DNA of 64,000 nucleotides from Diadema setosum (taxonomy: Eukaryota > Echinodermata > Echinoidea > Diadematoida > Diadematidae). The position numbers and the translations under genes are program-made. How positions within the stretch are numbered: the stretch's first letter is position 1; each line of letters starts with the position of its first letter. The stretch spans positions 29,095,132-29,159,131 of the forward strand of contig NC_092694.1 in NCBI RefSeq assembly GCF_964275005.1. Direction: 5' to 3'. Of this stretch, positions 9,363-24,300 are shown piece after piece. The notes beneath the pieces were generated by a model. It saw only the letters and a list, made by a program, of their open reading frames with translations, was not told the DNA's origin and did no database searches.

Positions 9363-12300
9363 GTAAGTTTTCGCGCACGCTGGGACCGCATACTCTGCTA
9401 CGTAAATTGCACGTAGAAGTCTGTCTTTCCACGTTCTCGTTGCTGTGACTGTCTGCGTAGTTAGGCGAATGTGAAATACGTGACATGAACATGTCTGGAG
9501 ATGGCTGTTTCGAGACAGGCCATGAACACAATGACATGAACGCATTTTGTGCGAGAACTTCATGCTGATTGTCCATATTAAGTCTGACATTAGATCTACC
9601 ACTTTATGAAAATTGTAGTGAACATGTTCACGGTGCGGTGTTTCTTTGATTAAACTGTTAGTGTTAGCAAAAGTTATTGGCACTGCACTGCACTGGCACA
9701 TGCATACTGCATGTGCATGCACGACGGTGACCCAATCGGTCCAAACAAGCATGGCTCGATTGCTTTAGCAACCTTGTACCTCGACGTGACATGGGCATCC
9801 ATCCATCTGTGGCGATGAGACTGGAAGCACAGCAGCACAGCCTGCAGGTCACCCTTGCCATTGTGTGAAGGGTTGGCTTCTGTTTTGTTCTGTGTAGACC
9901 TAGATTCATCTGCTCGACGATGCAATGTGTGTGTGTAGGCTCGTGTAGGCCTACATGGTCAAAGCTCCAACGATGCATGATTTCTGGTAGGCCTAACGTT
10001 AGTAAGACAGAAACTTTCAGAACATTTTGAATGGTGTCTGGGTGCTAGTGTATGTTAACACCACCTCGTCAATTGATCTCCGAGTCCAGTCATACACAGG
10101 CTCACCTTAATTACTGTACGGTGGTTTTATTTTATTGTACGGTGGTTTTATCACGGTGGTTTTATTTTCCCGAATTTCGCAAATCGCCTTTGAACCGCGA
10201 AAATAACAACGTGCAAAAACAAAAACGCGCGAGACCCTCGCAACCGCGAAATCAACAACACGCAAAAATGTTCTCCAAGTAGCAATTCGCGAAAATATCT
10301 GTACGCGAAAATTAAAATGATTGCATCTGACTCCGCAAAGACACAAGTTATGTTTTAGTTCCACTTTTTGTAGGCCTAGTGTTGCACTGTTGGAAAATCT
10401 TGAAGTTGATTACTTGAAAAGCTGCTCTGCACACAACCAATCTATACAGTACGAACATGTTCAGCGCAAGTGCATACATGCAAAGAATGGCTCGTTTGAT
10501 CCAATGTTTTTAGTGATCCAACAGTTTTTTTTTTTTAATGGTGTGTTTGAAAAGCTAAATTTGTTTTTCCCTCTTCCTCGGCATCGGCGAAGTCTTGTGG
10601 TATATAAAGCAGCTAGCAGTTTGTGTATGCGTCCCTTTATTATATCTTTCTCTTTTCTATCTTTCCTTCTGTTCTTTGTCTTTGATTTCCAGGTATTTTA
10701 TCTTAACTTTCCCTTTCCTTTTTATAATAATCCTTTCTTTGACTTATTTGTGTTTGTGAATTTCCTCATGTCTAACTGTTCTCAATTTCTATTCAATCTC
10801 ATTTTCTGCCCATCACTTTGCTCTTTGTTTCCTTCACTCCTTCAGGTTATCTTTCCCTCCATGTACAATTTACTTTTTCTTTCTTTCTTCTCCAATATCT
10901 TTTTCTTATGTTCCTTCTAATGTAGATCTATCATTTCCTTTGTATACTTTTCAACCTGTAGCAGGTGTCTAATTCTCTTTCCTCCCTATTCATCTCTCCT
11001 TTCATCTACATGTAGACATGTAGGCCTACCTCTAACCTAGTTATTGCTCATCTCTCATTTTAAAATTCTATTTCTGTCTGAATTTTTGGTTAAAATCTTT
11101 AATTTTTTTTTTTTTGCTTTGCTTTCCTCTTTTTTTTTTTCAAACATATCTATTACCCCTAAAATGTACGTCTAATGTAAGTCTCTCGTCTTTCTTTCCT
11201 TCCACTATATTTCTTACATTCGTAATTTTATTTTTTGTTCCAATTTTAGAAATCTTTTCTCTCCAGGTTTGCCTTTCTTTTATCTGTTCATTCATTTCCT
11301 CCCCCCCCCCCCTTCATATTCTGTCACTTTTGTCGTATTGTCACATTTTCAGTCTTTAATATTTCATTCAAACACAGACCCTCACACACAGACACAACAC
11401 AAATAACAACACCAAACCTCAATCAATCACTACCACAAGACTCGATACAAGCTGAGGGAAAGGCAGAAAAGCAACTTTATCTTTTTTAAAGATACCATAG
11501 AAATTAGAAGAACTTGCTATTATTTTTTGTTTTACATTCAGATCAATTGCTACAAGGGACTTTTCAAGACACAACACAATCATATCCTCAAATCACATAT
11601 TCAGAATTTAATTTTCTCTTTCGCATGTCAAATGTGTGAGAAACATTTTGTGGTTGGTGGTCTATACGCTGGCCATAGACTACTACTAGATGCAAATGAA
11701 TGATGTGATCTTACATTGTACGCACCCAAGTGCAACGTTCGGAGGTCGAACAAGGTCACATTTCGGTGTTGTGCACTTCCTTTGGTTATGCAGTCACAGT
11801 GCAGCAAGCTTATGCAGAGCATAGTATACCGAAATCGCATCTAATATTTTCCTTTTTTCCATGACCAAAATAGCGTCACCTCACAATAGAAATATATTTT
11901 CTGAACTTACAATAGATTCCTTTTCCCCCAACATGTAACAATTGCTGGGAAAATCTATGAAGCTATGATAGTTTAGAGATACAGATACAATGTACAAAAT
12001 TGTAGTGCTTGATGCTTTTCACATACGACTGAATAGAAATTATGTTGTGCACCGGCGCAGAGTTTGATATCAACACATTATGACGGAAATGAAATAGCGC
12101 CACTGCCGTTGGAGTTTTTACAATATTGCATTGATACTTGATAGCGAGAATAACACAACAAGCCACCATGTACAGTGTACCATGGACCTGCCTGTTTCAT
12201 GTGAATGTAGAGTCTAATGTTACACATGCAATGCAGATTATTGCATGTTGGGTCCATGTCCATTTGTGTGTTACAGGCTTACATTTGGTAGTTTACATGT

Positions 12301-15300
12301 AGTTTTCTTTGGTTGTTCATTGGTGATACATGTAGTAGAACTAAATGATGAACTAAATAGAACTTGGCTGCATATGGTTGTATATGCACTTGGGTCACAT
12401 TCCGTCTTTATCCAGAGGTTTTTTTTTTGTTTTTTTTTTTTGAAGATTTTTTCGCTATCCATCATGCAGGTGACCAGCACATAGAAGCCTTGCAGTAGTG
12501 AACTATGACTAGTGACCACAAATGAGTAAAATTTTGAAATTTCGAACTCTCTTGAAGTTGAATTCTAACCAAAGAAAAAACGCAGCAAAAAAAAAAAAAA
12601 GTTGCATTGAACTGTTTGGGAACTATTGGCACGTGCAAGACAACCTGAAGCGACAATACTCCTGAGGAATCCCACAGTGCATCTATGACAGGGCTCTGCG
12701 GCGTGGGCAGAATTATTGGGAGTTTTTTATTTTGTTTTGTTTGTTTTGTTTTTTTTGCTGCCCATTGGCAATAAGATTTTGGGCAGGCATTTTTCTTATT
12801 GTTCCAAAACACTTCCCCGACTAAGATTCTCACTTGCCCTAAGCAATCAGGCAAGCGATTGTGTGCACGTAGCACCTTGCTAAATAGTGATTTTGTTGTT
12901 TTGAGTTTGATGTTTTTAGATTATCTTACACTTGTTGGTGAAAGTGCATCAGCATTTTCTTCATTCATTTGCTGTTTGGCTTCAATACCTACTGTAAATT
13001 GTAACTGTAGGGACTGTATGCATAGCAGTCCTCGAGGCAAATGGAAGTGTGGATTTTAATTCTCACTTAAGGCAAGCCATTTGAGATGACTGTCAATCAT
13101 ACATTGTACTCTATTTGATAGGTTTATAAGTAATAATATTGGGGGGAAAAAATGGTCACATACATGTAATTGTATACTGTAAAAGTGGATATTTTCGCGG
13201 GACTAATTTTTCGCGCTAGGCCCGGTCAGAAGAGTTTCGCGTGTTTTTAATTCCGCGGAATCAAGACATGACGCACAGGAACGTATGGCAAGCAAAAATA
13301 TTTGCGTGTTTTTATTTTCGCGCTAGTTTCTGGTTGCGCGAAATGCGCGAAAATTTCAACACCGCGAAAATTTCCACTTTTACAGTAATTTGGTTTGCAG
13401 TATTAGCTTTCAGGCTCTCCATGACAATGCACTATTGTGGTTTAATATTTCAGGGATACCACATGATCACCCAGGAGTGACCTTAATGATGAGCCTGGAT
13501 GATCAAGTTAGCATAATGATGTCATGATAGGAAACCCAAAAGGGTTGCTACTTGGATTCCCTCTAAAATCCTGTTTTTATACAGGAAGTATTTGTTCAGT
13601 CCCATTCTCATGAGGTTTGTTTAATTGAAAAGAAAACTTGTTAAGTTCTTACAGTGTAATATGCTCTAGACACCTTTTGATGAAACTAAAGCTCTGCTAG
13701 TAGAACATTAATGCATGCAGAGAGTATTTTCATCCAATTACAGGGAGTACACTGTACATATCTGAATTTCTGCTGACATGTCCAGTTACAGTGTACTTTC
13801 ATTTGTAATCTATGATTATACAGTGCATGTGTACAAATCCTCGTGTACAAATCCTCATGTGCACATAATGGAGTCATAAGCATACACACTTGAACAATTT
13901 ACACTTACATGTACGAGTGTACCAGTAAAATAGTCTTTTTTGCACAGTGTTGTGTTGTGTGTTTGCAATCTTTTTGTTTCCTTCTGACATTCGCTATTGT
14001 TATGCTTGCTAAGCCTTCCAATTGCAAGGAATCACATGCAGGTGTAGGTGTTTTGGTATTTGCTGCCTCCAGAGGCTATCCAAAGGACCCGGGTTTGATT
14101 CCCAAGTCTAACTTAGTAATGTGTGTAATCATACTGTCCCATCTAGTAAGAGGCAAAGCACTTTGTCCCTCAGATAGGACATAAAATAGAGGTCCCATGT
14201 GTTAGAGAGCCACAACTCATGCATGTACAATGTAAAAGATCCCGATTCATTCATTCATCGCAAAGTGCAGGGGCCCCTTGCATAAAACTTACTAATATTA
14301 TGGTAACTTTGCCATCCAATGGTAACTTCCATGGAATTCTTGATTTTGATTGGCTGTTAAGTATTTTTGCCATGGTAGTTACCATCGGATGGCAAAGTTA
14401 CCACAAAACTTTTATGCAACGGGGCCCAGGTTGCAATAACCTGATGAAATGGTCCCACCCTGCATCAAAATGGACCCCATGGAAGACCAGCTAGTGCAGC
14501 TGAATATGGGCTATCCAGCCATCGTCTCGGATGGAAACTGAGACATACAAAACAAACAAACAAACCGGGTTTGGCAGTTACATAGTAACTAGAGCTTTTC
14601 ATCTGTCCTTGCCACATACCCATACCATCTCATCATATTAGCTTTTTCTCTTCTCCTCGTTGCAGACTAAAGAAGGGGATGTTGACTGAAATTACTGCCC
14701 TGTTTTCCTTACAGTAAATATTTGCAGCATAGATGGTAGTAGTATTGGCACTTGTGAAGATGCGGAAGTTAGTAGGCATCGCAACAGAAGGCGCGACCTG
14801 ATGTGACCTTCAGCATGTCAGGCGAGCTACCATACATGTATAAAGAACAAAGAAATGAGCGTCCTCTTGTGGTCAAGTGCGTACAGGTATTTGTGATCCC
14901 CAGAATTCTCACCTGCTTGAGTGTTTGTTTTGCATAGAAGTTGAGATGAAGTTCAGTGCAATATTTCAGATCATAATAGTACCGATATGGTCATGCTCTA
15001 TTTTCTGTTGTCATATTTGCACATCAGCCATGCATGCAAGTTTCCATTGCATGCTTTATCAATAATAATCTTGAGCATGCATCCAGAATTTTCTCACAGT
15101 ATGTTGAAGGTCACAGAGCATTTCAGACACTGTCGTTTTGGATGTTGACAAGTCTATATTGCGCCACAGTTTCATGCATTACATACACTGACATGTATAA
15201 CGTGATTATCAGATCCCTCTTTCTTTCTTTCTTCTTGGGGGGGGGGGGTATTTCCAATAAAATAGTTTGGTAATAGTTGTACCTCCATCAGAAGTACTAC

Positions 15301-18300
15301 TGGAGTTCAGTTATACCACTTGTATGAAAACTAGCAGCTTCAATATGCCTTGAGTTGCTACAGCAATACAGTAATCTGCAGAATGCAGAACTTTGATTTT
15401 TATCCTTCTTTATTCTTTGTAATGACTGCTGACCTAGAGTACTCAGTTGCAACTTGCTACTGCAATTCAGAAAAAAAAAATTGGAGACCTCTCATTTCTC
15501 TTTCTATTAAATTAAGACAAAAAGGAGAACATTATTCTCCTTTTTTTTTTTTTTTTGTCTTAGTTTGATAGAAAGTGAAAAGAAGTCTTCAGTCTTCCTG
15601 AGGTGCAGTAGTATGTTGCTACTGAGTACCGGTACTCTATTTCAGCAGTCTCAGTTGTGAAATCAAGAATGTGCCAGTATAAATCAAGGTACATATTATT
15701 AGGTAGACAAATCTTAATCAAATTGTTTTGTTTTGTTTAATGTTTGACTTTTATTAAGAAACTGTGGAATAAAATGCGACTCTGCCTATGTGGTGTTTGT
15801 AGTAGAAAGCCAATATCAGACTGACGTCATTTTTTCATATCTTTTTTTTTTTTTTTAGTCTGTTCCTGTTAAGTCACCAAAATTTTCTGTTTAACATAGA
15901 TATCAAAAACTAACCACATGAATGCAATAATATCATTTGTAAAGTGATGTCCTTTGTTCATATGAGGACATTTTTGTCAGTATGGTAACAGCTACCAGAT
16001 CATATGGCTTCAGAATGAAAAAGAGTTGGGGCTCCTTGTAGTGTTATCACATGAATGCAAAGATATCATTTGTAAAGTGATGCCCTTTGTTCATATGAGG
16101 GCTTTTATGTCAGTTTGATAGCAGCTACCAGATCATGTGGCTTCAGAATAAAAAAGAATCTTGGCTTCTTGTAGTGTTTGAAATACAGCATGTACATGTA
16201 CATGTACTCTACATGAGAATGTTATTGAGTGTGTGTATATGTACAGTATACGTACATGTACGATGTATGTGTGTGGGGGAACAACAATGATGCATACTGT
16301 CATTCATACCTCAATACAATGCGTAACAATATCTTCATGTTGAATGCATTTTGAGTGTGTACTACAATGTAACTCTCAAATGTAACTCTCCAATGGACAC
16401 GCTATGAGTTGGAACAGCATACACTACAGTGCCGTTATAAGTTGGTACATACTGTAAAATGTTACACCTATGGCACAACTATAAAATTGGGCATTAACAA
16501 AGGTAAACTTGGGTCACAGGTTACATTGTACTGACAATGTTTCCTGCTATATTCCTACAGTAATTGTAAATCTATCTGAAACTTTGTTTCTTTGTGCAAA
16601 GCTGCTGACATTCTTCTGTTTATTTTCTCTTTGTTTATTGTGGGTTTTTTTTTTCTTTCTTTTTTTGGAGGGGGGTTGGACATGAAGTGGAGGGAGGGTC
16701 GTACAATATTACATGAAAATGGATGCCAACAGGATGCAAATACAAATGTATGCACAAGAATCACACTCTCAGCATTTTTAGTTATTTTTCTCTTTGATCA
16801 TTATGCTCAAGTTGATATCAATGTGTACAAAATGTATGTAGTCCTTGCGTTTGGCTCTGGTACTATTGTATTTCATGGGAGGATCATGCAGTGCATTCAT
16901 ACAGTGTACAGCCTGGGGTAGTGCCAAGCTCATTCACTTTGTGTACAATCTGTGTTAAAAGAAATATTTGCCATGTGAAAAGAAGTCAGTAAAATGAGGG
17001 ACTTGAATTGTTCCAGGTTCACTGATAGTGGAAGCTGCTAATAGTACGCTGCACTGTGTTTGCATAACTTCTCGCCACAAAGACAAGAAACGCCCACTGG
17101 AGAGTAACAACTATGTAAAAATAATTACTGTGTATACATTTACACTGCATATGTCAGGTATGGAGCACATAATTGGACACTCTGCAAGTGACCTTTCGTG
17201 ACATGGGTCATGTGATAATGCTGTATCATAATCTCAAAACGCACTATGTACCATGAACGACTCTGCCTGGGGCTGTAAGATATTCTGCACAGAGGTGAAT
17301 GCATGCATTGTGTATGAGCAGCAGAGTGCATTACACTGTACAAGTCATGCATCTGACAGTGTTATTGTATACTATATGTAGGCAGTATGAAGTTACCAGT
17401 GAAGCAACGCTTGAGCAGCATTAGTTACTACACTGTGCCCCCATAGCATTAGATTCAGACTATGTCCTTCCCTCAAGAGTTACTCATGTGTTTTCGAGAT
17501 CGAACTGGATAATGTTAGATTTCTTTTCTTCTTTTTTTTTTTTTGCTTTCGATGTGAATGAAGAATAAAATCTGCAGCCAACAGTTTCAGTGGTTATATG
17601 TATTGATTTGTGCTACAATATATTCTCACAGCAAGAGGATACAAAAACATGCAAGACATTTAGGTTTAAGATGTTAAATCCTTTGTTTTGGAAAATTATA
17701 GTAAGATAACATACATGTACCACAATTCCATGTTGATATAGAGGCTTCTTTTCAACACTTGAATAAAAAATTTAAAAAAAAATGCATATCAATTTAAGGT
17801 AGTCAGTCACTCATCTACTCAAAACTCTGACCAGCCAAAGTTGACACAGTGTGTAAACTGACCATTTTTATCCTCCATCCAATCACAGAAGTGCTTACTG
17901 TAAAAGTGGAAATTTTCGCGGTGTGGAAATTTTCAAGCATTTCGAGCAACCAGAAACTGGCACGAAAAATAAAGCACACAAATATTTTTGCTTGCCATAT
18001 GTTCAAGTAGTTGATGTCTTGATTCCGTGGAATTAAAAACATGTGAAACTCTTCTTACCCGGCCGAGCACGCGGGAAAAATTTGTCTCGCAAAAATATTT
18101 ATTTTTCCGTATTTGAAATACATGGTACATGTATGTACATGTATGTTTCATGCATCTAACTCTCGGATTATGATGCATTTTTTGTCTATTTTGCCGTCAG
18201 TAAAACAATTTGTGTGTGCCATACCTGGTACTATGGAATGATGTACATTGTATTCATTGTTTGGCAGTTGTGGTGTAGTCGTACATTTAGGCCAATGAAG

Positions 18301-21300
18301 TGTGTGTCATGTCTGTATAAATGTGCTTATTGTAAGTTTTGTCATATTTTATTTCCATACAGTCGCTTCTTGCAAGGGTGTCAGATACCGTAAAAGACTT
18401 CATCACCCCGTCATGGCTGAACAACCTGTGGACTAACCCGAATGACGATGACGGAGAGGGAAGCTCCCGATCCTCTACCCCGGAACCGCCGGCCAGTAGC
18501 GACGCAGCCGTGAGCACGCCGGGCTTCATGCCCCCGGCGGTTGCCACGAGCACTCCCGACGTCAACGCCGGGCGCGGGAAGGAGGCCCTCGCGGTTCCCA
18601 GCCAGACGGAGATGGAAACCACGCCCATCGTGCAATCACAGGGGGATGTTGTGCAAGAGAGGGACGATGATGTTGTGATCATTGAGGAGGATATCCCCAG
18701 TACCAGCAGGGGGATTAGGCACACGCCCTTACCTTTCAGGAACTATGCCAATCCTATAGGGACGTCCACACCAAATGAAGAAATGCAAGCTATGGCTGCT
18801 CGGAAGCCCATTCTAGATAAAGGTAAGGCAAATTTTAGAGGAATTCAAAAAAAAAAAATAACAAATTACAGTGAAAAGAAGATTGGAGAAAATGAAAAGG
18901 TAGTGAGATAATGGAAGCTCTTTGATTAATCATTTACTATCGGATCACATGGAGAATTGTTGTCGTAAAAATAACATATTGAGAGGAATGGTAACCGAAA
19001 TTTAAAGTGAAGAAGATACAAGGAAATTGTGAGGTGTCCTTTCACCCACATATTGTTTTTTTATTACTTATAGTCTGTATTTTAAACTGTACTGAAGTGC
19101 CCAATTTTTGCTATGGAATTTTTTTTAATGTGGACACACATGAAGAAAAGGAACTCTTATGCATATGATATGCACGTGTTCTATGAAAAAATATTATGTA
19201 GAGAAAGGTCTTTGCATGATACGGATTCCACAAATGCTGTTATAAGAGGAAAAGTATATTGGATGCATATATGTCACTTGCTGAGACAAGCATGTCATTA
19301 GAACCTCTTTTTAACATTTCATCTTGTTAAAACATGAAACAGACAAATGCTCCTGTAAAGAAGTGAAGCATTCAACATGTCTGCTAAATTTTTCCCTGCT
19401 TGGGTCAGAGTGTAATCTGCTAAGCTTGAATTCTAATCCCCCATTTCCTGATTTCAATTTCGAGAGAGTGCAGCAAAAATGCAGTAAATCACAGGGAGAC
19501 ATAATTCCAAGACGTACATCTCTACTGCCTTAAATGACAGCAGAGCAATAGCTTGTACATGCGAGTGAGTGTGTTTTATGGTGTACGTGTGCAGGAGGAC
19601 ATTTCTGGGACGAGGAACATGTTCGACTGAGGATAGCCAATCTGTTTTTCCTCCTACAGAATGCAAAATAGTATTCTTGAGTTTGTCAAACAATCGGTTT
19701 AAATCCTATTTTGTCAGACAGATGAAGACTGTGATTGTGGGTTGCACAGGAAATAGAGCCATGTAAGAGTGTCTGGGTGACGGGTGTGTGTAGGGAGGGG
19801 GGAGGCCACAGAAAGAGTGCAACATAAATGCCTATGACTTTATTGGAGGATGCTACAAAACCCAATAGTCCACTTGCCCTTAGCAACTAAAATTCCCCTT
19901 TGGGCAAAGAGCGTGAATGCACTACTGTTTGCTTGCCAACTGAGGGTTAGAGACATTGTGTTTGCAGAATGTATGTCTGTGTAACACATTACAGAGCCAT
20001 CTTTTCATGATGTGGTATGTTTATTTTTGTTTTTGTCTGAGATTTGACTTTGTATGCTTAGTATAGGCAATTTTCCCACTTTTGAATGAAAATTGTCTTG
20101 AAGGAGTATTTCTGTATTGTATATGAGAACATTTCCTCTTATCTGCAGAGATTGGCAACACTAGCGTTATCCTCTTCATTACCCCCCCCCCCCTTTGTAT
20201 CGTCTTTTGGCTTGCACAGCTCCCTCAGTCACTTTACTCTGTATGTTGATTTTTATGTGCCAACAGATGATGCTTCAGACACGTCCGTCTCAACCAGCGG
20301 GTGTTCATCCCTTATACCTCACGTAGATAAGATAGATCACAGAGAGAAGCTATCCAAGAAAAACCTAGACAGGTTATCAGGTGAGTTGACTCGACAGAGG
20401 AACCAAAACAAAACAGAAGTGTCTCAGTTATTTTTGCAACACATCTCCTACAGGCAACTCCCGTAGTAACGAAGTCCTCTGAACCAGCAGCTTTCTTTTA
20501 TAATGTTGAAATTTCATTATAGCTGAACAGTAAAGTGTATTAAGACATATAGATGGTAATTTTGGGACCTGAATTTTTACTTCTCTGTAACAAGAATTTC
20601 ATTGTAACTGTGTTCGTTTACCTCAGTATATTGTGCGAAACATGGCCTGAATTCGTCAAAACTACCAAATTTTTGTGTATACGTAACTTTTTTCTCTCCT
20701 TTGTTTTAAATCATAACCAGATTGCTGATGTGGACCAGTTATGGAATTTAGCCTTGTACAATGTAATGTTATGAAGCTTGTGTTTTGTGTAGTTAAGGCT
20801 ACATTTCATTTTTTTTTTTTATTTGTTATAACAACTCTTGCTGCAATGGCAAATGTCATGGTAATGACAAGAATCCTGTATAAAGAAATACAGCATGTCT
20901 TTTTTTACACACTCACAAGGACTGTTCTTTTTTACCTGATATTAAGGAACAATAGTGTTTGTGTCATTAGTCACGGGACTTTTGAAACTTGTACTTCTTC
21001 CAGAAATGGCGCATTCCAACTCCATGAACAAGAGCAGCCTCTGGTCAAGCATGTCCGGAGCCGGACCATCCGGGGCTGGGTCACTCGGCCTGTCGTCGTC
21101 TCGACCCCAGCAGCCCATCACTAGTGCCAAAAAGCCATCTTTTAACAGCTCCTACTTTGGCTCACCAAGATTGGTAGGTAGACAGGGCATCTTCTATAAT
21201 ACCTTGCTTTGAGCCTATTTGCCTAGGCCAGTAGTGATGGTCCATTCTGTGAAATACATTTGTTTCTTTAGGAGAGAAAAATTATGAGGGTTTGGGTTTG

Positions 21301-24300
21301 TTTGTTTGTTTATTGTTTTGTTTAATCAAACCATTATTGAACTGTCCTGGATTACATGCTCAGATGTTTCCAGACATATGGTCTCTGAAAAAACAAATAC
21401 TCCTTATAAAACTTTGATGTGCATGGTAGTGAAAAAAAAAAAAATGGGAGGAAAAAAAAAAGATAAAGCTCGTAATGTGCCTGTGAGTGTATGTGTGTGT
21501 GCCTGTTAATATTTGATTTGGTTAATGTAATAGGATACCTCTCTCTATAAAAGTTTGATGTATACACTAGTGTAATGTTTAATGTGTATGGGCATGTGTG
21601 TGATCAGGTTGAATGTAATAGGATCCTTTCATTTATTTATTTATTTTTTTTGGAATTGTTAGCTCAGTTTTCATTTTGTAGCATGGAAAGAAAATTCCGT
21701 CCAAGAAAATGTAACTAACGAGTTTGCCTATCCCAAGTGTTTTCTGGCAGGGAATATTTTGTGAGCAATGATTCAAAACTGAACCGCCTATGGAATAGAT
21801 TATGCAAGCCAGCCTTCTTTTTTGACTCATCATGTTTGCTGGTGTCCAGTGGATTATTGAAGTGTACACATACATGTATAAGCACTTCCTATTATGAAGT
21901 TGTCAAAATTGGAACGATTTGCACATGGGTTAAACCACTACCCACCTCCCCCCCCCCCCCCTCCATTTAAGTTTAATTTAATCTAATTGCACATCCGTTG
22001 TGTAAAAATGATACCAGTCTCATCTCAGTTGACATGTACTAATCCCTCTATACTCGACCTCCTCTCTACCACTGCTTAGCTTGGCGAGGATAGGCCCCGG
22101 AATGCATCACCCTTCTACCCAGGAAGAACACAGTTTGGTGGTTCCTCTGCCCAGCGGTCCAGCTTGAAGAGGGTCAGGAATTCTCCCTACGAGGTATGTT
22201 AACCATAAATCATTGCTCATGTGATGAGGCTGGGGAATCTTGAAAACATTATCCTGCTTACTAAGTGCAGCTTGAATAACGATATGGTAACATTCCATCA
22301 TGTCTTTACAATGCACACCATTAAAGACCCGAAAGCATTGGAAGAGCAGGTTGGCCCGATTGAATTGATCTTTGTTCGCTGCCCACCGGGATACATCAAA
22401 AAACCAAGGCCAGTGCAGGCCTGCTAAAATAGAATTGCCAGTCAGCGAATATGTGCGTCAAAGCGTACGCTCGTCTGTAGCGATCGAATCCAGTCAAGAC
22501 TCTTCGGCTGTGTGTGTGTACATAACACAGAGATCAGTGATAAAGCTGTTCACAATTCATAACTGGGATTTTTGAATATATCCGAGCCAAGCCAGCCTTC
22601 CCACTCCATAGTATCCCAATGCTACCGGGTCTTTAAATTTCATGTTTTTGTCTCAGATTAGCACATTTTTTACCTTTTTTATTTTTTTTTTATTTTTTTT
22701 TTATTTTTTTTTTTTTTGGTACTGGTACAGATTTCATGACTTTGACCAGATTCAGCAAGTGTTTCTCCACTGAAGGATAAGCAGGAAACTTTAGAATGTT
22801 GCCAATTTGATGAGAATAGGACAATGATTTCTGCTGCAAAATTACCCCAGGACTGCGTAGGTCAACAGTGATAAAGTGTTGTGGAAATTTGAAATCTTGC
22901 CAACGTCAGGCACGATTCCCTCCCAGCATTGTTCTAAGGTCTTTTGACTGCATGCCAAACCCACAACAGCATCCTTGGAGGAGCTCATGCCATGTCAAGT
23001 TAGTAGAAGCATTTGTTGTTGCAATTGCTTTCCCTTGTCAAAGTTTCTGCGAATGGCATTCTGAAGTGGCCTTGAATTACCTGAGGTCATATGTAGAGGT
23101 CGAAGATGGTATGCTCAATGAGAGTGGTTTAGAGTTCACAGGACATGGGGGGGGGGGGGAACTCAAAAGTCTTGAATACAAAAATGGACTTCGTTCAAAT
23201 AGTATTGTAGGCTGAGTTTCACCTGGATCTTCAAGACATCCCGTGACATTATGGGCCTCACTGACAAATGTCTACACAAGTGGATAATATGTCAGTGATA
23301 CTCAACACATGGTTTTATGATGGTTGATTTTTTTATTTTGTCAATTCCGTCCTTATCATGACTGCTGTCTGGACTCTCTCCCTGCACAGGTTCATCTTCC
23401 CATCAAGCGCAACATCAAGCCCAAGCCTGCCAACATCAACCTCGACAGCAAGCTGGGCGCCACGAGCTCGACGGCCAAGAAGATCCTGGACACCCTGGAG
23501 CGGATGTCCACTCCGCTGCTGGACGCCAAGAAGATTCCGCTGTCGCCCACCGCGTCCCCGTACTCATTCAGAGTAAGCTCGCCCAGTGCCTCAAAGTACA
23601 GCCTGGGGGAAGGGGGGAGCCCCTGAAGATAGGGGGATGAAAGAGTTCTGTGTTTGGTTAACAAATCACATACACAGGGCTTGACATTAGTGGTGGTCCG
23701 GGGACACTAAATGTTGGTGTTAGGGCACCGAACTTTCAAAAAACATGTCTTTTGGTGGCTTGGTAGGGCAATTATGATTCAAGTAGATTCCTCTTTTTCT
23801 TTCTATTTACAGCCATTACATTTCTTTTTTCGGACCACCAAAATTTCACAGGTATTAAATTTTAGTGACCGTAACAGGCCACCGGAGACAAAAGTTAATA
23901 TCTAGCCCTGATATACATATGGAAGGAGTGCAGCTTTCACACAGATAGCATTATGCAAAATTCAGGCAATCTTGTATGTTATTGTGTTTTGAGTAGTGTC
24001 TCATTCTGGATGTAAGTCACCACAGCTGATGTGCAGATATGCTATGACCATTTCCCAACAGGCAGTAACTATCCTGTCATATCTTTGTGATGACCCACCA
24101 GTATTGTTTCTAAACACGGTGTAACTTGGGGTACACAAATTGACAGCCTGACAACCCAAGATGCCAGGATTAAGATTGAGGTAGTTTTGACTATCAGCCA
24201 CTTTGCAACCCTCTAGTATTAATTGCCTTAAAGAGCACTTTCCATAGAGCAGCTTTACGTTTGTAAAATGTTGATTAATAGCGTGATTATTGACAGAGGA

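Noticed and set aside
10321-10920. A 199-codon plus-strand frame rich in Phe, Leu and Ser
   Set aside because: It is produced by the pyrimidine-biased repeat copy B and has no membrane protein pattern beyond base bias.
23149-23160. G-run as a G-quadruplex
   Set aside because: A single homopolymer without the spaced G-tracts of a defined quadruplex; similar C or G runs are scattered and probably slippage products.
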